Source: Bigelowiella natans CCMP2755
Lineage: Eukaryota; Cercozoa; Chlorarachniophyceae
NCBI GenBank assembly: GCA_000320545.1
Contig: ADNK01001576.1
Location: 60,001 to 103,401 of the forward strand
DNA: 43,401 nt
Direction of reading: 5' to 3'
Every line of letters starts with the position of its first letter. The first letter of the stretch is position 1. Of this stretch, positions 24,803-37,143 are shown piece by piece. The translations under genes and the position numbers were made by a program. Below the pieces are notes generated by a model. That model made no database searches. It saw only the letters and a list, made by a program, of their open reading frames with translations, and had not been told where the DNA came from.

Positions 24803-25174
24803 TCTCCCTCTACCACTCCTCCAGAAGGCATACTTTGTACACGTCGCTGAAGAATTGACCGCTCTTATCATATGACTTAGATTTAATCTTAGCCATGATT
24901 CCATGCAGATGGCTCCCAACTCGTCTTCGCTGCGGTTCGGAAAGCTTTACGGCTGACTCCTTGTGGTCTACGAGACACGAGAGTTGATAATTGAGTCAAT
25001 AAAGCATAAATCAAAACAAAGGCTATGCACAATACGTATCTCTAACATAACAACCCCTCACAACAAGTGTATATTTATCAACATGGGAAACATGTTACCT
25101 ATCAGGGCAAGAAGCTGCTTGATGAAGTCAGCTGCGATGGTAGTCCACGACAGCGCTCCCTCCACATCCGCCAT
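24443..25174 (-). CDS. Unrecognised 99-residue helical protein, 3 exons
   Basis: Exons 25174-25099, 24967-24814 and 24512-24443 join in phase 1 and phase 2 to exactly 300 bases, ATG to TAG. The N-terminus reads MADVEGALSWTTIAADF and the middle is strongly coding in character (KLSEPQRRRVGSHLHG, SYDKSGQFFSDVYKVCLLEEW). It is predicted mostly alpha-helical and has no signal peptide. The family was not recognised. The second intron carries a (TC)n run near 24770-24798. The head-to-head neighbour starts at 25644. Confidence 0.6.
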
Positions 25175-25184
25175 CCTCGCTGAA

Positions 25185-25567
25185 GAATGAAGACCTGTTC
25201 GAAAGAGCCGCAGTTCATTTAGCTGCTGCGTCATCTATTTGTCCATTGAAATCGGTAAAAACGGCATGCGACTGATCATTCTATTCTAAGTCTTTCTGCA
25301 GCCGATGCTTTCCCTGAACAGACGATAGAATATTTCATGAAATCAGTACGAGATATATGTCGTAGCAGTGAAATTCAGGTAAATGTCATTTGGTATCCGC
25401 CAAAACCGGATTTCAGCATGTCAGAAGTTCCTGCTGGGGAATGTGTTCATGAAAGAAGCTAGCTTTGATGCATTTTCGGAGGAAACGGTGTTGGTTCATT
25501 ACCGACGACAACTAAAAAATGTTGTCGTAGAGATCTATTTGGCCAAAGTGGATACCCAACTTTAACT
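25185..25567 (+). CDS. Possible small gene or exon cluster, start not found
   Basis: Three open segments read well and can be spliced in phase: about 25185-25239 (NEDLFERAAVHLAAASSI), about 25302-25370 (DAFPEQTIEYFMKSVRDI) and about 25459-25564 (FDAFSEETVLVHYRRQLKN, ending DTQL then TAA). They sit in the head-to-head gap between the 99-residue gene and the next plus-strand gene. No initiator ATG is in frame, and any upstream exon would lie antisense to the 99-residue gene. Donor sequences are weak. This could be chance open frame, or transcribed upstream exons. Confidence 0.25.
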
Positions 25568-25643
25568 TTCTCCTCGCCCATTTTCGTGCCTCACCTCTAC
25601 CGATATTCAAATACTTTGGACGTAATACTAAGAAGACCTTGCA

Positions 25644-26961
25644 ATGGCTACTAGGGGAGAGAAACCGGAACTCAAAGCCACTTCTGACAGTCTTAGTCCC
25701 CAGAAAGATGTTAAACCTTTGTCCGTGAGGACTCTTTCTGGTAAAAACATCATGCTGCATGCTGTTGCTAATTAATTTCTATACATTGATTTCTGTGTTG
25801 CCTCTCATTGTTTTCTTCTATCTACAGATTCTGATATAGTAGTAATCACGAAGGATAGGCTCCCAAGGCGGTTGTCAGAGAAACCTACAAAATCAGGTAT
25901 CGTCATCAAATAAAAGTAACCGGGTAGCCTAAAGCAAGAACATATAATTACACTCTTAAGTTTCTTTATTTGATGCAAAAAATGCCGCTCACAGTTCAAT
26001 TGAAACAATCCCTACAGTAGAGGTTAATTGCACTAGTTCATAGTCTAGTATGTCCATATCTAGAGCCAAATAAAGCAAAACTGGACTCTCCGCTGAAAAA
26101 TGTCGAATGGTAATTAAACCATTTTAACTGGTGCATAGTACGCACACATTGCATGGCTAGAGCGAGGTTTCTAACGTTTCGGGTCAATTATCAAGGCCAT
26201 CAACACCTAAGCATGTGCCAGGATCTCGAAGCGGTATTTGTTTCTGACTCTTTGTAAGATTGTCAATCTTGCTAAAATTCTCTAATGGTCAAAACCTTGC
26301 AGGTTCCCTTGACATTAGCCCCTTATCAATGTCAAATGCCCAAACCCCTCCTCCCCCTCCTACCACACCGGATCAATCGCCGTTTAAGGATATTATAATG
26401 GGAAGAGTGGTACTTTCTGATTGGATTCCCATAAAGATATATTATGCGAGTATTCTAGAATTACTATTTGACTCCTACTAACACAAACCACACAGACGTA
26501 CACACACACACACACACACAAATACTATCGTATTATACACATTTAAAGCATCTGAATATACGTGCGTTATTAATGTTGGTGATGATAGCGAAAACTCATA
26601 CATTCGTAGTACAAAAATATCCTAAAAACTGACTTCAGGAGGAGAAGGAAGAACACAGGCCCCATTATTATCGAGGAGAGTCCAGAGAACAGTTGATATC
26701 ACGCCTAAAGCATATCAGCATGGTATGCCTTCTACATTCATTGTTTTTACGCAGGAGGAGGGAGATAGAGAGGGGAGAGGTTATTGTGCATTTGTGTTAT
26801 ATAATACCCGCAATGATGCCACAGTGTAATAGATTTCCGCTTGTTTTTTCAAATCTCGATCGTTGTCATATCAGGTAAGCTTGTCATCATCTGTGGACTC
26901 AATAGATCGCTTGCCTTCTGATATTAAGGTTTGCGTTTTCGATAGCATTCTAAAGCCAACG

Positions 26962-27012
<51 letters not shown>

Positions 27013-27267
27013 TCCGTATCATTAACAGCCGAGCTTGTATATACTCCTCATGCTTGAATCGCTTACAAAAAAGGCTGTCCTCGAGAAAGACCCTGATAAA
27101 CTAAGTCCCAACCGACTCACGAGAGGAGTGGTAAAAGCACTGAAGAGTAGCCGAATCGTGGTAATACATAAATCGCATCGCCACTGCCATCATCACTCGT
27201 AGTAGCGGTGTACACACAGTTCTCTGCTATTGGAAGCATAGCACAGAATGGTATGGGGATCTCTCTC

Positions 27268-27307
<40 letters not shown>

Positions 27308-28816
27308 CTCTCTTTCTATATATTGTTCAAAATCCAAGTATGCCTGTGCGCACCATACTACAGCCTTCGAGTGTAAAGCCGTATCTGGAATCCCTGGGGG
27401 ACACAATCGGCGCGTTTATACGCGCGTGGAGAAGCCATGAGAAAATGATAAGCGAGTGATGCATATCTATGCGGCATTGCTGTTGGTGTTGCCCTTGGTT
27501 GTGGAAGGATGGGGAGCTATTTCTATTGAAAATGAGCATAGGGGATTCAATTTGAGAGAGTCAGATAGAGGAACTTCGGGGGTGTACTCCCTTGCGGAAC
27601 ATATCGTGTACTAACCGAATGCTTTCGCCTGGTACCCGTAACAGTGCTTGCGTAGTCATCACCAAATCGTGGAAATACCTGGAAGATCAAGACGCGTACG
27701 ACTTCGTGCCCCTTCTTTGCGGGTTGAATAAAAATTGTAAACTGCTGCTACTTTTGGCAGCAACTGTGCCTGTTATCGATAATTAAATCACATTTCGATG
27801 ACGAACATGCGTACGATATAGCTTAGGCATGCATTGGTATTGGCTATAAACAAACATGATAGAAAGAATGGAAATGCCTAGAAGCAATTATGATGATAAT
27901 GATGATGATGATGATGATGATGAGATAATGATGACGGCAGTGGTGGCAGTAGTGTCTACGGTAAGTATATGGTAAGTATATGAGTTCCAGTTGGCTAAAA
28001 TTTCCTTGCTATTTCCTTCGTGTTTCCTATTCCTTAGCTTTATAATGCTATTCTTCGGCGGCAATTTTTTGTTGCTGATATCTGCAATAGAGGTTTTCTT
28101 TAAAATAAATACTCAAAACGTGTTTGTAATTCGTCAAGAAGTTAAGAACCATTTACGCACGTAAACAATCCTGTTTCAACATAAAAACGATGATAGTTTG
28201 TATTGTATGGCCCTTATTCATAATTGAATTAGAAAGAGTAATGTATTTGAAATCCAACAAACTTCCACCAATTTTTTGATTTGAGTTGACACTGCCTACC
28301 ATCGTCAGAGCTGGTGATTAAAATCAACAACTAAGATGAATATAACAATATATTGTTCTTATTGCACGTCCCTCACATTTTTCTCACTTCTCTCTTTCTC
28401 TCTCTTTCTATGGTTCTTTCCTCTTCTACCCCTCTGTCCTTCTCACAAGGCATACCGCATCAGCGGGTGGCACAAAACTCGTAAATGCGTCGTAGATCTC
28501 TACCACAACTACCAACTAGTCAAGGTGGAGTTGTGATAATGATAATGCCAGTGATGATTGATGGTGAGGGGGCTGGTTTTCTAAGTTTGGGAGAGAGAGG
28601 GAGCAGCAGCTGTAGTTATGTGATGCTGCTTTAGGATGCCGATGAATTGGACGAGAAAGAGCTTCTGAAAGACAAAAACAATGACGGTTATTATTGAACG
28701 TGGAGATCTGGAGACGACGCGAATACAGACAACACTTACAACACTGCGTATAACTAAAAATGTCTATAGACTCTCCCTCCTTTTCTCTCTCTCCAAGTAT
28801 ATGTGTGTGTGTGTGT

Positions 28817-28853
<37 letters not shown>

Positions 28854-29024
28854 GCTTGCATCATCAAGTTGACATTCTACGACACGATAGGCATTACTGA
28901 CGTCCTCCAGCTCAGCGATGAGGAATACGTCCTGCGTAAAGTAGACATTGTGCTCCGAGTTGTCCATCCACAGCAGGTCAACAGCGACCCAAACGGTTGG
29001 AAGTTTCGGAAGGCTGTTTTGTAA
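25644..29024 (+). CDS. Unrecognised multi-exon protein, about 400 residues
   Basis: Exons: 25644-25740 (MATRGEKPELKATSDSLS), 25828-25896, 26064-26109, 26196-26233, 26303-26409, 26639-26722, 26875-26928, 27029-27160, 27339-27455, about 27561-27765, 28450-28524 and 28869-29024 (TAA at 29022). Phases agree at every junction except 27160/27339 (0 against 2), where an exon is probably missed. The N-terminal third is basic, Ser/Pro-rich and disordered (NAQTPPPPPTTPDQSPFK). The middle is helical (ESLTKKAVLEKDPDKLSPNR; VKPYLESLGDTIGAFIRAW). The C-terminal part looks like an alpha/beta or beta domain (RKCVVDLYHNYQLVKLTFYD, YVLRKVDIVLRVVHP). No family was recognised and no signal peptide or membrane segment is obvious. 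The exon at 27561-27765 has a poor acceptor. Confidence 0.55.
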
Positions 29025-30340
29025 AAGAAGTCACCGTTTTTCCTTTAGAACTCACAGACATTACATAAACGAAGCCTTTAAACCTAAGGAGGATTGATTG
29101 AAACGCCTTATCGTGCTAGGTTTTCGATGCTATTTCGGGTATAAGCGTAGGGTTCTTTGCTGTCGTTGCCACTTTAAAGGTGACAATGCAATATGTAGTA
29201 GGGTTGTGAGGATGGGGGTATTCGGTGCTACCGTCGTTGATTTCACAAACGCAGATTCCTTTTCAAAAGAAGTTGTAGTGCTCATTTAGAATGCGTGCTA
29301 CGTTTGCCAACTAAAATGATTCTTAAATTCAAAACGGGTCGATGAATTTATGTATATACGTATGTATGTTTGCATGTTTGCGCGTTTGTGTGTGCGTGTG
29401 TGTTGGTGTGGCTGTATGAATGTATGGAATGCATCAGCTTAAGACCGCTCGAGCTGTGACTCTTGGGACATCGCTAGGTACTACAACAACAAAATCACGA
29501 AACCGTTATTAACCCAGCAATTCTGATTGAGAGATGGGAGGAACAAACAGCACTCAATGCTGTCATTTTACCAAGGAACCCAATCACGCATAGGATGGCA
29601 AAATAGATACATAATAGGGTAGCATTGATTTCTGTATAGATTGTGATGGTAGATCTCCACTGTCCACTGCCATTGATATTTGGAGAGAAATGCCAATTAC
29701 AGCATTCACAGCATTAGCAGCAGGAGGAGGAGATGTAGCAGATTAAGTAGAAGCATCAGCCTCATTATCTAAAAAAAGAAAATACGATGGCCTTCATCTT
29801 TTCACGGATCTTACACAACAACGACGCAACAAACGATATTTTGAAAGTAGAGACCAATCATAGGTAACATGTTCCAGTTGGTAGTGACTCGTGTATTCTT
29901 AAGCGATCTGCAAGATCTCTTTGGGGAGTACCGAGAATGGGTCGGTGCGGCGCATCATTGCATGCTGATTTCATCACCAAACCTTAAGTCATCTCTACAC
30001 CGCTACTACACATCGAGAAGAAGAGGCTCTTAGGAAACATGCACTCAATTTATTCAACTAACTCAATTTCGATATGGATATGACTCATTCTGCCTTGTGC
30101 AGCTGCTGCGAATTGCTGGGATGTATCTTTCCAGTACCAGACCACTATTTTTTTAATTTTTCTTATGTACAACGCATGCACGTATTGCTAATTAGGTACT
30201 GCCACTGATTCACTACACAGCCAGGTTTATTACTTGCAGATATTGCATTGCGTGAGAAGATAGCGTATGATTAAGTTGGATGATATTTGTGATAAAAGCA
30301 GTCTCTCTACTTCTATATTTTTATTCACTTGGAATACGGT
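29025..30340. other. Tail-to-tail gap with no gene recognised
   Basis: About 1.3 kb with no open frame of coding character, apart from a 63-codon plus-strand frame at 29098-29289 that lacks splice or family support. It contains short (GT)n, ACA/ACG-rich and AGC-rich patches. No tRNA-like fold was recognised by eye. Confidence 0.4.
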
Positions 30341-30493
30341 TTAATCAGCTTCATCGGGGTGCTGTTTGCATACACGCTTTACATGATCATAAGCTCGTTC
30401 CATTGCTCGGTACACGTTAGCAGCAGAAAAGTGTGCATTTCCTAGGATTTCCTCTTTTGCTGCTCTTAATAGATTCGCACCGTCACGATGCAT
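30341..30493 (-). CDS. Short ORF or last exon of an unrecognised gene
   Basis: A 50-codon frame ends DHVKRVCKQHPDEAD then TAA and reads as a compact helical segment (DGANLLRAAKEEILGN, ANVYRAMERAYDH). ATG at 30491-30493 is a possible start. The frame stays open about 20 codons further right, to an AG-like acceptor near 30514 that would need phase 2, so it may instead be the last exon of a spliced gene starting before 30820. Candidate upstream segments around 30560-30660 did not fit in phase. Family unknown. Confidence 0.4.
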   Translation of the reverse strand: MHRDGANLLRAAKEEILGNAHFSAANVYRAMERAYDHVKRVCKQHPDEAD

Positions 30494-30819
30494 TGCATTG
30501 CAGTATTGTACGCTTTTGTTGGATAGTGTATTTCATTTTCGGCCATATACTATGCATGATTTCACGCTTTAGAGACAATGCCGTCGTTCTCATAAAATGC
30601 AAAACATGTTTCAGGTCAGAGGAGCCAGTCTCGTTGTGCATGGGGTGGCCATACTCAATGCAAGATTCTTCAGTACTAAATCATTTTGAATGAAAACAAT
30701 CAAATGATAGTGTATAAAACGAGAGATAAAGGGGGCGGGGGAGGAGGAACAGGGGGCAGTCTACGCAAGCTCTTTATTGAAATAACTAACTGTTTTTTGC
30801 GCATTATTTCTTCCACAAT

Positions 30820-31506
30820 ATGGTTTTATCATCAGAATCAAACGCGGTTGTGCCGCACGTTGACGAGGTAAGGGAAAAGGCTCATAAGATATATTTATCT
30901 CCAAATCAAAATTTGCAAATTTCGAGCTGCCTTCAATGTTTAAGGAGTCGTGTTGACGAAAAACTTCACTCCACACTTTGTGTCAATTCAGTTTCGAATT
31001 ATGTGAATGATGTGCTTTCAATTAGAAAAAACAATACTGTTTTACTGTATTACTTTCCTTCATTTTCCATATTCTCAAAAACATGTTATATCGCTCGTAA
31101 ACATTTGCCTCTATAGCCTCTATAGATACATGCTGATCCGAAATGGGCTGGATTTACTGTATTTCTTGGTACAATTGGCTTCTTAAAGCAATTTACTGAC
31201 GGTAACTTTTGCAGATATCTACGTCTCTTTTTTTTTAAATTTCATTTTAGCTATGTTCTTTGTGTTTCCATTGCTTTGGGTGCGTGTGGTGTGAATGATG
31301 ATGTGATAGTGGCAACGTGAAGTTAGGGAGCAATTATTACCGAAATGAGTCTTAGACGTATATTCAGAAACGAAGAATATAGAACATAATTTCGCCTATA
31401 ATGATTGGCAGGATTTGTGATCAAACCGTGGGTTCTGAAGTTGATGTTGAGTCCTTTTCTTTTCGCCGAGTATGCTCTGTGGGCTATTGTTTTGAACTCG
31501 AATTAG
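30820..31506 (+). CDS. Small membrane protein, 72 residues, 3 exons
   Basis: Exons 30820-30867, 31126-31201 and 31412-31506 join cleanly (phases 0 and 1) into 72 codons plus TAG. The N-terminus is polar (MVLSSESNAVVPHVDE). Two hydrophobic stretches follow (WAGFTVFLGTIGFL and LSPFLFAEYALWAIVL), separated by a short basic loop (KQFTDGFVIKPWVLK). This fits a two-helix or hairpin membrane protein, perhaps of an organelle, but no family was recognised. All three donors and acceptors are canonical; the acceptor of exon 2 is preceded by a 10-base tandem repeat. Confidence 0.65.
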
Positions 31507-32155
31507 ACTATTCTTAGTTGCCGACGAACGGTATCTCGTAGAATCTGGATTTATTCTTTTGCTATCATGTGTACGGGATTAGCATCCTGGCGGCAAGACG
31601 GGGCATTTTATTTAAGGAACTCACTCACGTATCTAGCAAAATATAGTTTGTAAATAAACAATCTAAAAACACATACCATACTAGCATGTGCATCATCTAT
31701 TGCAACAGGGTTCTCGCATGGTAAGCATGAAGCAGCGCAATAATTGTAAGAAATCGCAGCATAAAGCATGGCTTATTGGCTGTATCACCTAGCTAGCTAG
31801 ACGAAATATGTTGTGTGTTATGCAGCAGACAAATTAGACGATCAAGTTGAATGCCTCCTAGCATGTTTGTTATTCAACATTAGGCTGACGCAGTACTAGA
31901 GTAGCTAGTGCAGTACTAGAGTAGCTAGTGCTAGAGTTCTAGAGTGCTTCAGCTTTAGAGCTGTTTGATTTGGACTCTGGACATAGCTAGATAGGATTGT
32001 CATGTCTATAGCTAGCTTGAGGTCAATAGTAACAAATTGGGCTAGCAACTGGGAACCAGCTAACTGCTTTGCACGAATGAAAACAATAATGCCCCAAATC
32101 TTGGATTCGCTCAGTCTAGCAGTCTAGCAGTGCATACCCTTTCCAATTAACTCCG
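31507..32155. other. Tail-to-tail intergenic region with CTAG-rich repeats
   Basis: Holds CTAGCTAGCTAG at 31789-31800, an exact 20-base tandem repeat (31890-31909 and 31910-31929), further TAGCTAG words to about 32045, and a short AGTCTAGC tandem at 32112-32130. No coding frame seen. Confidence 0.6.
31890..31929. repeat. Exact 20-base tandem repeat containing TAGCTAG
   Basis: Two identical head-to-tail copies of GCAGTACTAGAGTAGCTAGT, followed by decayed CTAGAG words. Confidence 0.9.
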
Positions 32156-32658
32156 CTACTCACGTTTTTCCTTCAACTGGACAACAGGCCGACGCCTATT
32201 AGCTGCTCTATTTAAAGGCGACATTGCGACGAACGCAATGTCAACGACCTGCCAGATCGCTATGAATGCTGACACCGAAGCAATACCGACGTAATACGAT
32301 GTTTCATCGGTCCAATTCCTTAGCTTTGCGTACTCTGATCTTTGAAGCAAAGACCCTGCCAAACGGGCTAATGGAGTCGCAATGCAAGCCTTGAGGAGCA
32401 TGTTGCCGAATAGACGATGGAGACGTATTGTTTTCTTCGACGCAAACGTGTAAATTCCAAAAAAGAACAGCAGCCAAGGCGCCGCGAAAAGATACTCGAA
32501 TGTGGTGAAGTTCTCCCATGCTACATAGGGGCCCATTAAGAAGCCAGCAGCATCCTAACCACAAAATATTGATCGATTTGTGAGTGTTGTTATACCGTAT
32601 AAATGCACGCCTACATCTAAAACAAACAAAGAACGTACATTGCGCGCGCGTGTGTCTC

Positions 32659-32689
<31 letters not shown>

Positions 32690-33946
32690 GTGTGTATATG
32701 TGTGCGTGATGCATGCTTGTAGGGTTATTATCTGATATAAACAATTAAAACGAGTGGGTTTAATCACGATTGCCAAGATGAATAAAAGCTTGCAACGTAT
32801 TCTCACCATGGCCACCATTGCAAATAAAATACTCCGTCCGGCCCACCGATGAAAGGTAAGTGCGTAGCTCTTTTGTTTGTAGCCGATACGATGCAGTTGC
32901 GTGACGCTCCATTTTTGTAAAAGCACCATCGCTAATAGAAATACAGCGCAACCAGCATGCACATTGAGCAAGGTCTGGGGTAGGCCAGCACCTTCCTTTA
33001 GCTGCATTCGAAGGCCACTTTCGTTAGCTACGTGCGGATGGACCTTTGCCTGCTCGCCTCCCCCCCCCCTCACCATGCCAAAATATTTTCCAATGCCTAG
33101 AAAATACGATAGCGCGTAGAGGGTGAAGAAAGGGGCGAGGGCGTATTTAAGCCAACGATTGTACACGTCAGAAGCGTCAGCTGCAAGTTCAGATTCGACG
33201 ATATCAAGAGGAGGTTTCTCTCTACCAGCCTTCTCGATTTTAAGTAACGTCTGGATTTGAAAACTCCCCCAGCTGCTCACACCGCCAAAGAATGCATCGC
33301 CTCCTAACTGAAACCCCAGTACCTTCGTTATAGCTCTTTTAAGGAGAAGATACGCGACGTCTCTGTTGTCAATATAAATCGGGATATGACCCTGATCATT
33401 TTCGATATCGCCCTTTAATTCAAAGGACTTTCCTGGTTTAACTCCACAAATAACTTCCACGTCCTCTCTTACGATGCTTCCTTTGTGGTTTGAGGCTCTG
33501 AGCTTCCCGTTTTGAAACGTGAACATCAAGATGCATTCGCCACCAGCCTCGCATTCGACGATTAAACAGAAGTGCCCAGCGCTAAAGGCGGAACGAGTAG
33601 GATTAAACAATATTTGAATGGAAAACGAGGTTTTGTTGGTCGCGGATATAGGCGGGTTCAAGAGCTTCTTTTCAGAAAATTCCACACGATTCATAGTAGG
33701 ATTCGATTTGTAGCGCAGCTCTAGTTGCAGCTTAGGTTGGTAGCATTGCCGAAAATTAAGCAGTGAGTTCCTATCACACGTTTTGTTATGAAATACACCG
33801 TCACGGGCGAGTAAGGGGATTTTGCGCTGAACAGTTTGATATCGTTTAATCTGGTGATTGCCAACCGCCCGGCGGAAGCGAGCTACGTGCCCCTTTTTAT
33901 CGATTTTGCATTCAAGCAGCCATTTCAGCATCTCGGGCTCCTCCAT
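32156..33946 (-). CDS. DUF2306-like multi-pass membrane protein with soluble N-terminal half, 2 exons
   Basis: Exons 33946-32807 (380 codons) and 32554-32156 (132 codons plus TAG) join in phase 0 for 512 residues. Residues 1 to about 240 are soluble, with beta-rich stretches (TSFSIQILFNPTRSAFSAGHF, SSWGSFQIQTLLKIEK). The second half has about six or seven membrane spans: ALAPFFTLYALSYFLG, VHAGCAVFLLAMVLL, ILFAMVAM, YLFAAPWLLFFFGIY, KACIATPLARLAGSLL and IASVSAFIAIWQVVDIAF. The His/Arg signatures LTFHRWAGRSILF and LHRLFGNMLLKA, plus a His in an upstream helix (NVHAG), resemble the DUF2306 family of predicted haem-binding or transport membrane proteins; this is inference from motif layout. The N-terminal domain is not recognised; a lectin- or laminin-G-like sandwich is possible. 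The intron has a (GT)n run at 32646-32700. Confidence 0.72.
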
Positions 33947-34448
33947 GGTAAGCAGGAAAAGCGCGTTTTCATTCAGATAATATCCAGCGTTTCTGACGAA
34001 GGGCCCATAGCGCTCCAGCTGAGAATAAGTTGTTATTATAAGTCAGTTCGGTGTGGAAGGAGAAGGAGCAAAGGATGCGTTTTAAATGTCATAATTGAGA
34101 GATTTTTAAGAACCTTTGCTTCATTTAAAATGTCACCAATGGACGTATGGCGGTGGGGCGGAGAGGGAGGGAGGGACGAATCACTGCTCGAAGCCCTCAT
34201 AATACTCATAATAATGGAGTATCCACTTAGAAAGTCCCAAGGACTCTTCTGAACAGGTATAGTCTATTTGCAACCTGAAACCCTATAAAACTAACCGGGA
34301 ATCAGTTATTGCGACATGGAAAATTCGCAGATTTTATTTAATTTACTAGTTATAATAAACAATTCGCGAATATGGAGCTTCCGAAGATTTGAAATTCAGA
34401 CTTAAACGCCCTTTCAACAGCTAGCTAGCTAGTGTGCCACCCTCCTCG
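33947..34448. promoter_or_regulatory. Head-to-head intergenic region DUF2306-like/PGAM5
   Basis: About 500 bases between opposed start codons. Contains AGCTAGCTAGCTAG at 34421-34434, just upstream of the PGAM5 start. No TATA box recognised. Confidence 0.35.
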
Positions 34449-36798
34449 ATGCATCGTATCAGGCATTTTGCAAGATCGCTTTCTCTTGCTTCCATCACCG
34501 GGACGTCTGTTTTAGCTCTTGGGTATCGTTACCTGTCCAATTATGACAAAGATACGGAAGCGGGTGGGGTGGTTTAGGAGGGGATATCTCCATGATTTTG
34601 CGTACGACGTTAGTTTGATGAGAAAGGAAGGGTGGATGTGCACGTTCAAATAATATTTGGAATCTTTTTTTGTAGAAGCTGGACGACAGCTTTTGCTCGG
34701 AGCACATACCAGAAGGATATCGACGATAGCATTGATTGGAACCGAAACTGGGATGGTAAGAAGATTTTCCATTAATTTTGTAATTAAGTTCTTGAATCTA
34801 CGTCACTCGTATAACTGCAATGCGCCCAGGAAAGGATTCTAACGGGGCAAAGACTTCGCATACGTTCATTATGGTCCGCCACGGGTAACTTTGCCACGCA
34901 TTTAAGATTACGAGATGCCATGAAAACCTCTCTTCTTGTTCTTCTCGAAGAAGAAGTCGTCACTAGAAAATAGAAGAATCCAAACACGAGCCTCCAAGTG
35001 AAACAGATATAGAGTAATCACACGCCAACAGCCATCCCCTCTCTAGAGTCGATGTATCTTTGCACAGGCAATATGTGTACGGGAAGACCGACACCGAGAG
35101 GAAGCTTACTGAACTAGGTCGCAAGCAAGCTACAAGGACAGGAGAGCGACTCAAGGCGCTCGAAGAAAAAGGTGTACACATCTGTGCAACATAACCATAT
35201 AGTTCATATGAAACGTGTCCATTACATACGAGCATCAGGGTAAAAATCTGCGATACTGTATTCTTAGTTCTTCACGTTAATACATACGTACGGCAACCTA
35301 TACGAGTGACTAGCTTCTCTGATAAAAGCGTAATGGTTACACGCACCATCATTCTAGGTTTCATCCCTCCGATCAAGCACGTCGTGTATTCAACAATGAC
35401 TAGAGCAACTGAAACGTGGGGAAAGACAAATGCAAGCCACCCATTCCAACCACCGAGCATGCGACATCATGCTTCATGAAAAGGGAGAGAGAAGGATTTA
35501 CATGTATCTTGGTATAATTACAAGAACTGAATTTGTACTAGGCACGAGCTCATATCTGCAAAGCTCTCTCCCGAGATACCGCGGTCGTTAACCCCTAAAG
35601 GCGGTGCGGACAAGGCCCTCAGACGAATAGAGTGAGGAGACGAATTGCTCACACATACGCACCCAAACGCCCACACGGACGCAAAAACAAACAAACAAGC
35701 ACCGAACGGTCTGTTATCAATTGGTGAGTATTCGCTCGATTTAGCATACGGAAGTGGAAAAAGGGAGGGTGGGGCGCGAGGGAATTGGCTCTTGCACGCT
35801 GTAAAGTGTGCGTTTTGATATTCCCATTAAGGGCGTCTGACTTGATTCGTGAAGGAGCTGTGTGTCCCCCAATTCCTCCGCATCAGGTACGATGCTACAT
35901 TGTACAAAATGACGATGGAATATTCGACAACACTTAAAATGATGATGATAGAGCAATCCACACCCCTTTTTTAAAAAAGCAATGAACGATTTATTCTCGT
36001 CCATCTGCTACTCGGCCTTTTAAAGCACATATCATCAAACTGAAGACATCAGGAAGGACTAATCAAATTTTGTCCAATATCTGTTCTTCGAAATGTGGAA
36101 GATTTCTTTTACGACTAATAGAATCACTGTTCCCTCTCTTAACTAATACCGTCGTTTTTCATGTGGCGGACAATCCCCCCCCCTTTCTCCTTTCAGAATT
36201 GGAAGCCGACACCTGAGGCATTCGAGGAGGTGAGGCCGAGCCAGTAAACACGAAAACGATTAAAACAATATTTTTCATGGATCTTAAGGCAAGAATAGAT
36301 GACGACGCGCTCATCTGTCTTAAACTTAAGTTCATATAATCAATACAAAGACACTATAACGGCATGGTGCGGTTGGACGAAAGTGCGCAAATATTCCAAT
36401 TCGGATCGATCTTTCTCACACGCCGTTGGTTTCGTTCAGGATGGAAATCGCATTGAGAAAGGCTTTAAATCGTACATGAAGAGAGCAAGTCCTGGTAGTA
36501 CTCAAGTGCTAGCTAAAAGTACATATATCTTTGATTTATTTCTTAATCTACTATATATATTTTCCTTAATATAAGCCGATAAAGAGCCTTACTCAACGCT
36601 CCTTGTTTGCCATGGGTCAGTCAGTAATCATTGCGGCAAACACAGATGCGTGCGAGCTGATTCATGAGTGTTGTATACATTTTTAATATTAAGAAATACC
36701 AGTTTGTATATGAAATATTTATATATTCTTGCGATTTAACTATAGATTGCTTAGCTAAAATCCAATATGTCATGTTTTTCCCTCAAATATATATTACC

Positions 36799-36844
<46 letters not shown>

Positions 36845-36889
36845 TAATAGATATAATATGCATATGTATATAAGTGTGTGTATATTATA

Positions 36890-36934
<45 letters not shown>

Positions 36935-37101
36935 CCATAATACTAGTGTTGTCTTGGGGCATATCTATATCTGTACTTCGTCGTTTTTTAGCTAAAATAC
37001 CAGATCTAAGTTTGATTTTGATGCCGCACAGCAACGTCATTAGATACTTCATATTGAGGTGTTTGCAGCTGCCTCCAGAGCGCTGGTGGGATAACAACTT
37101 T

Positions 37102-37143
<42 letters not shown>

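Noticed and set aside
30433-30693. 86-codon plus-strand frame with hydrophobic start
   Set aside because: Overlaps the better-supported minus-strand frame 30493-30341 and lacks splice or family evidence.
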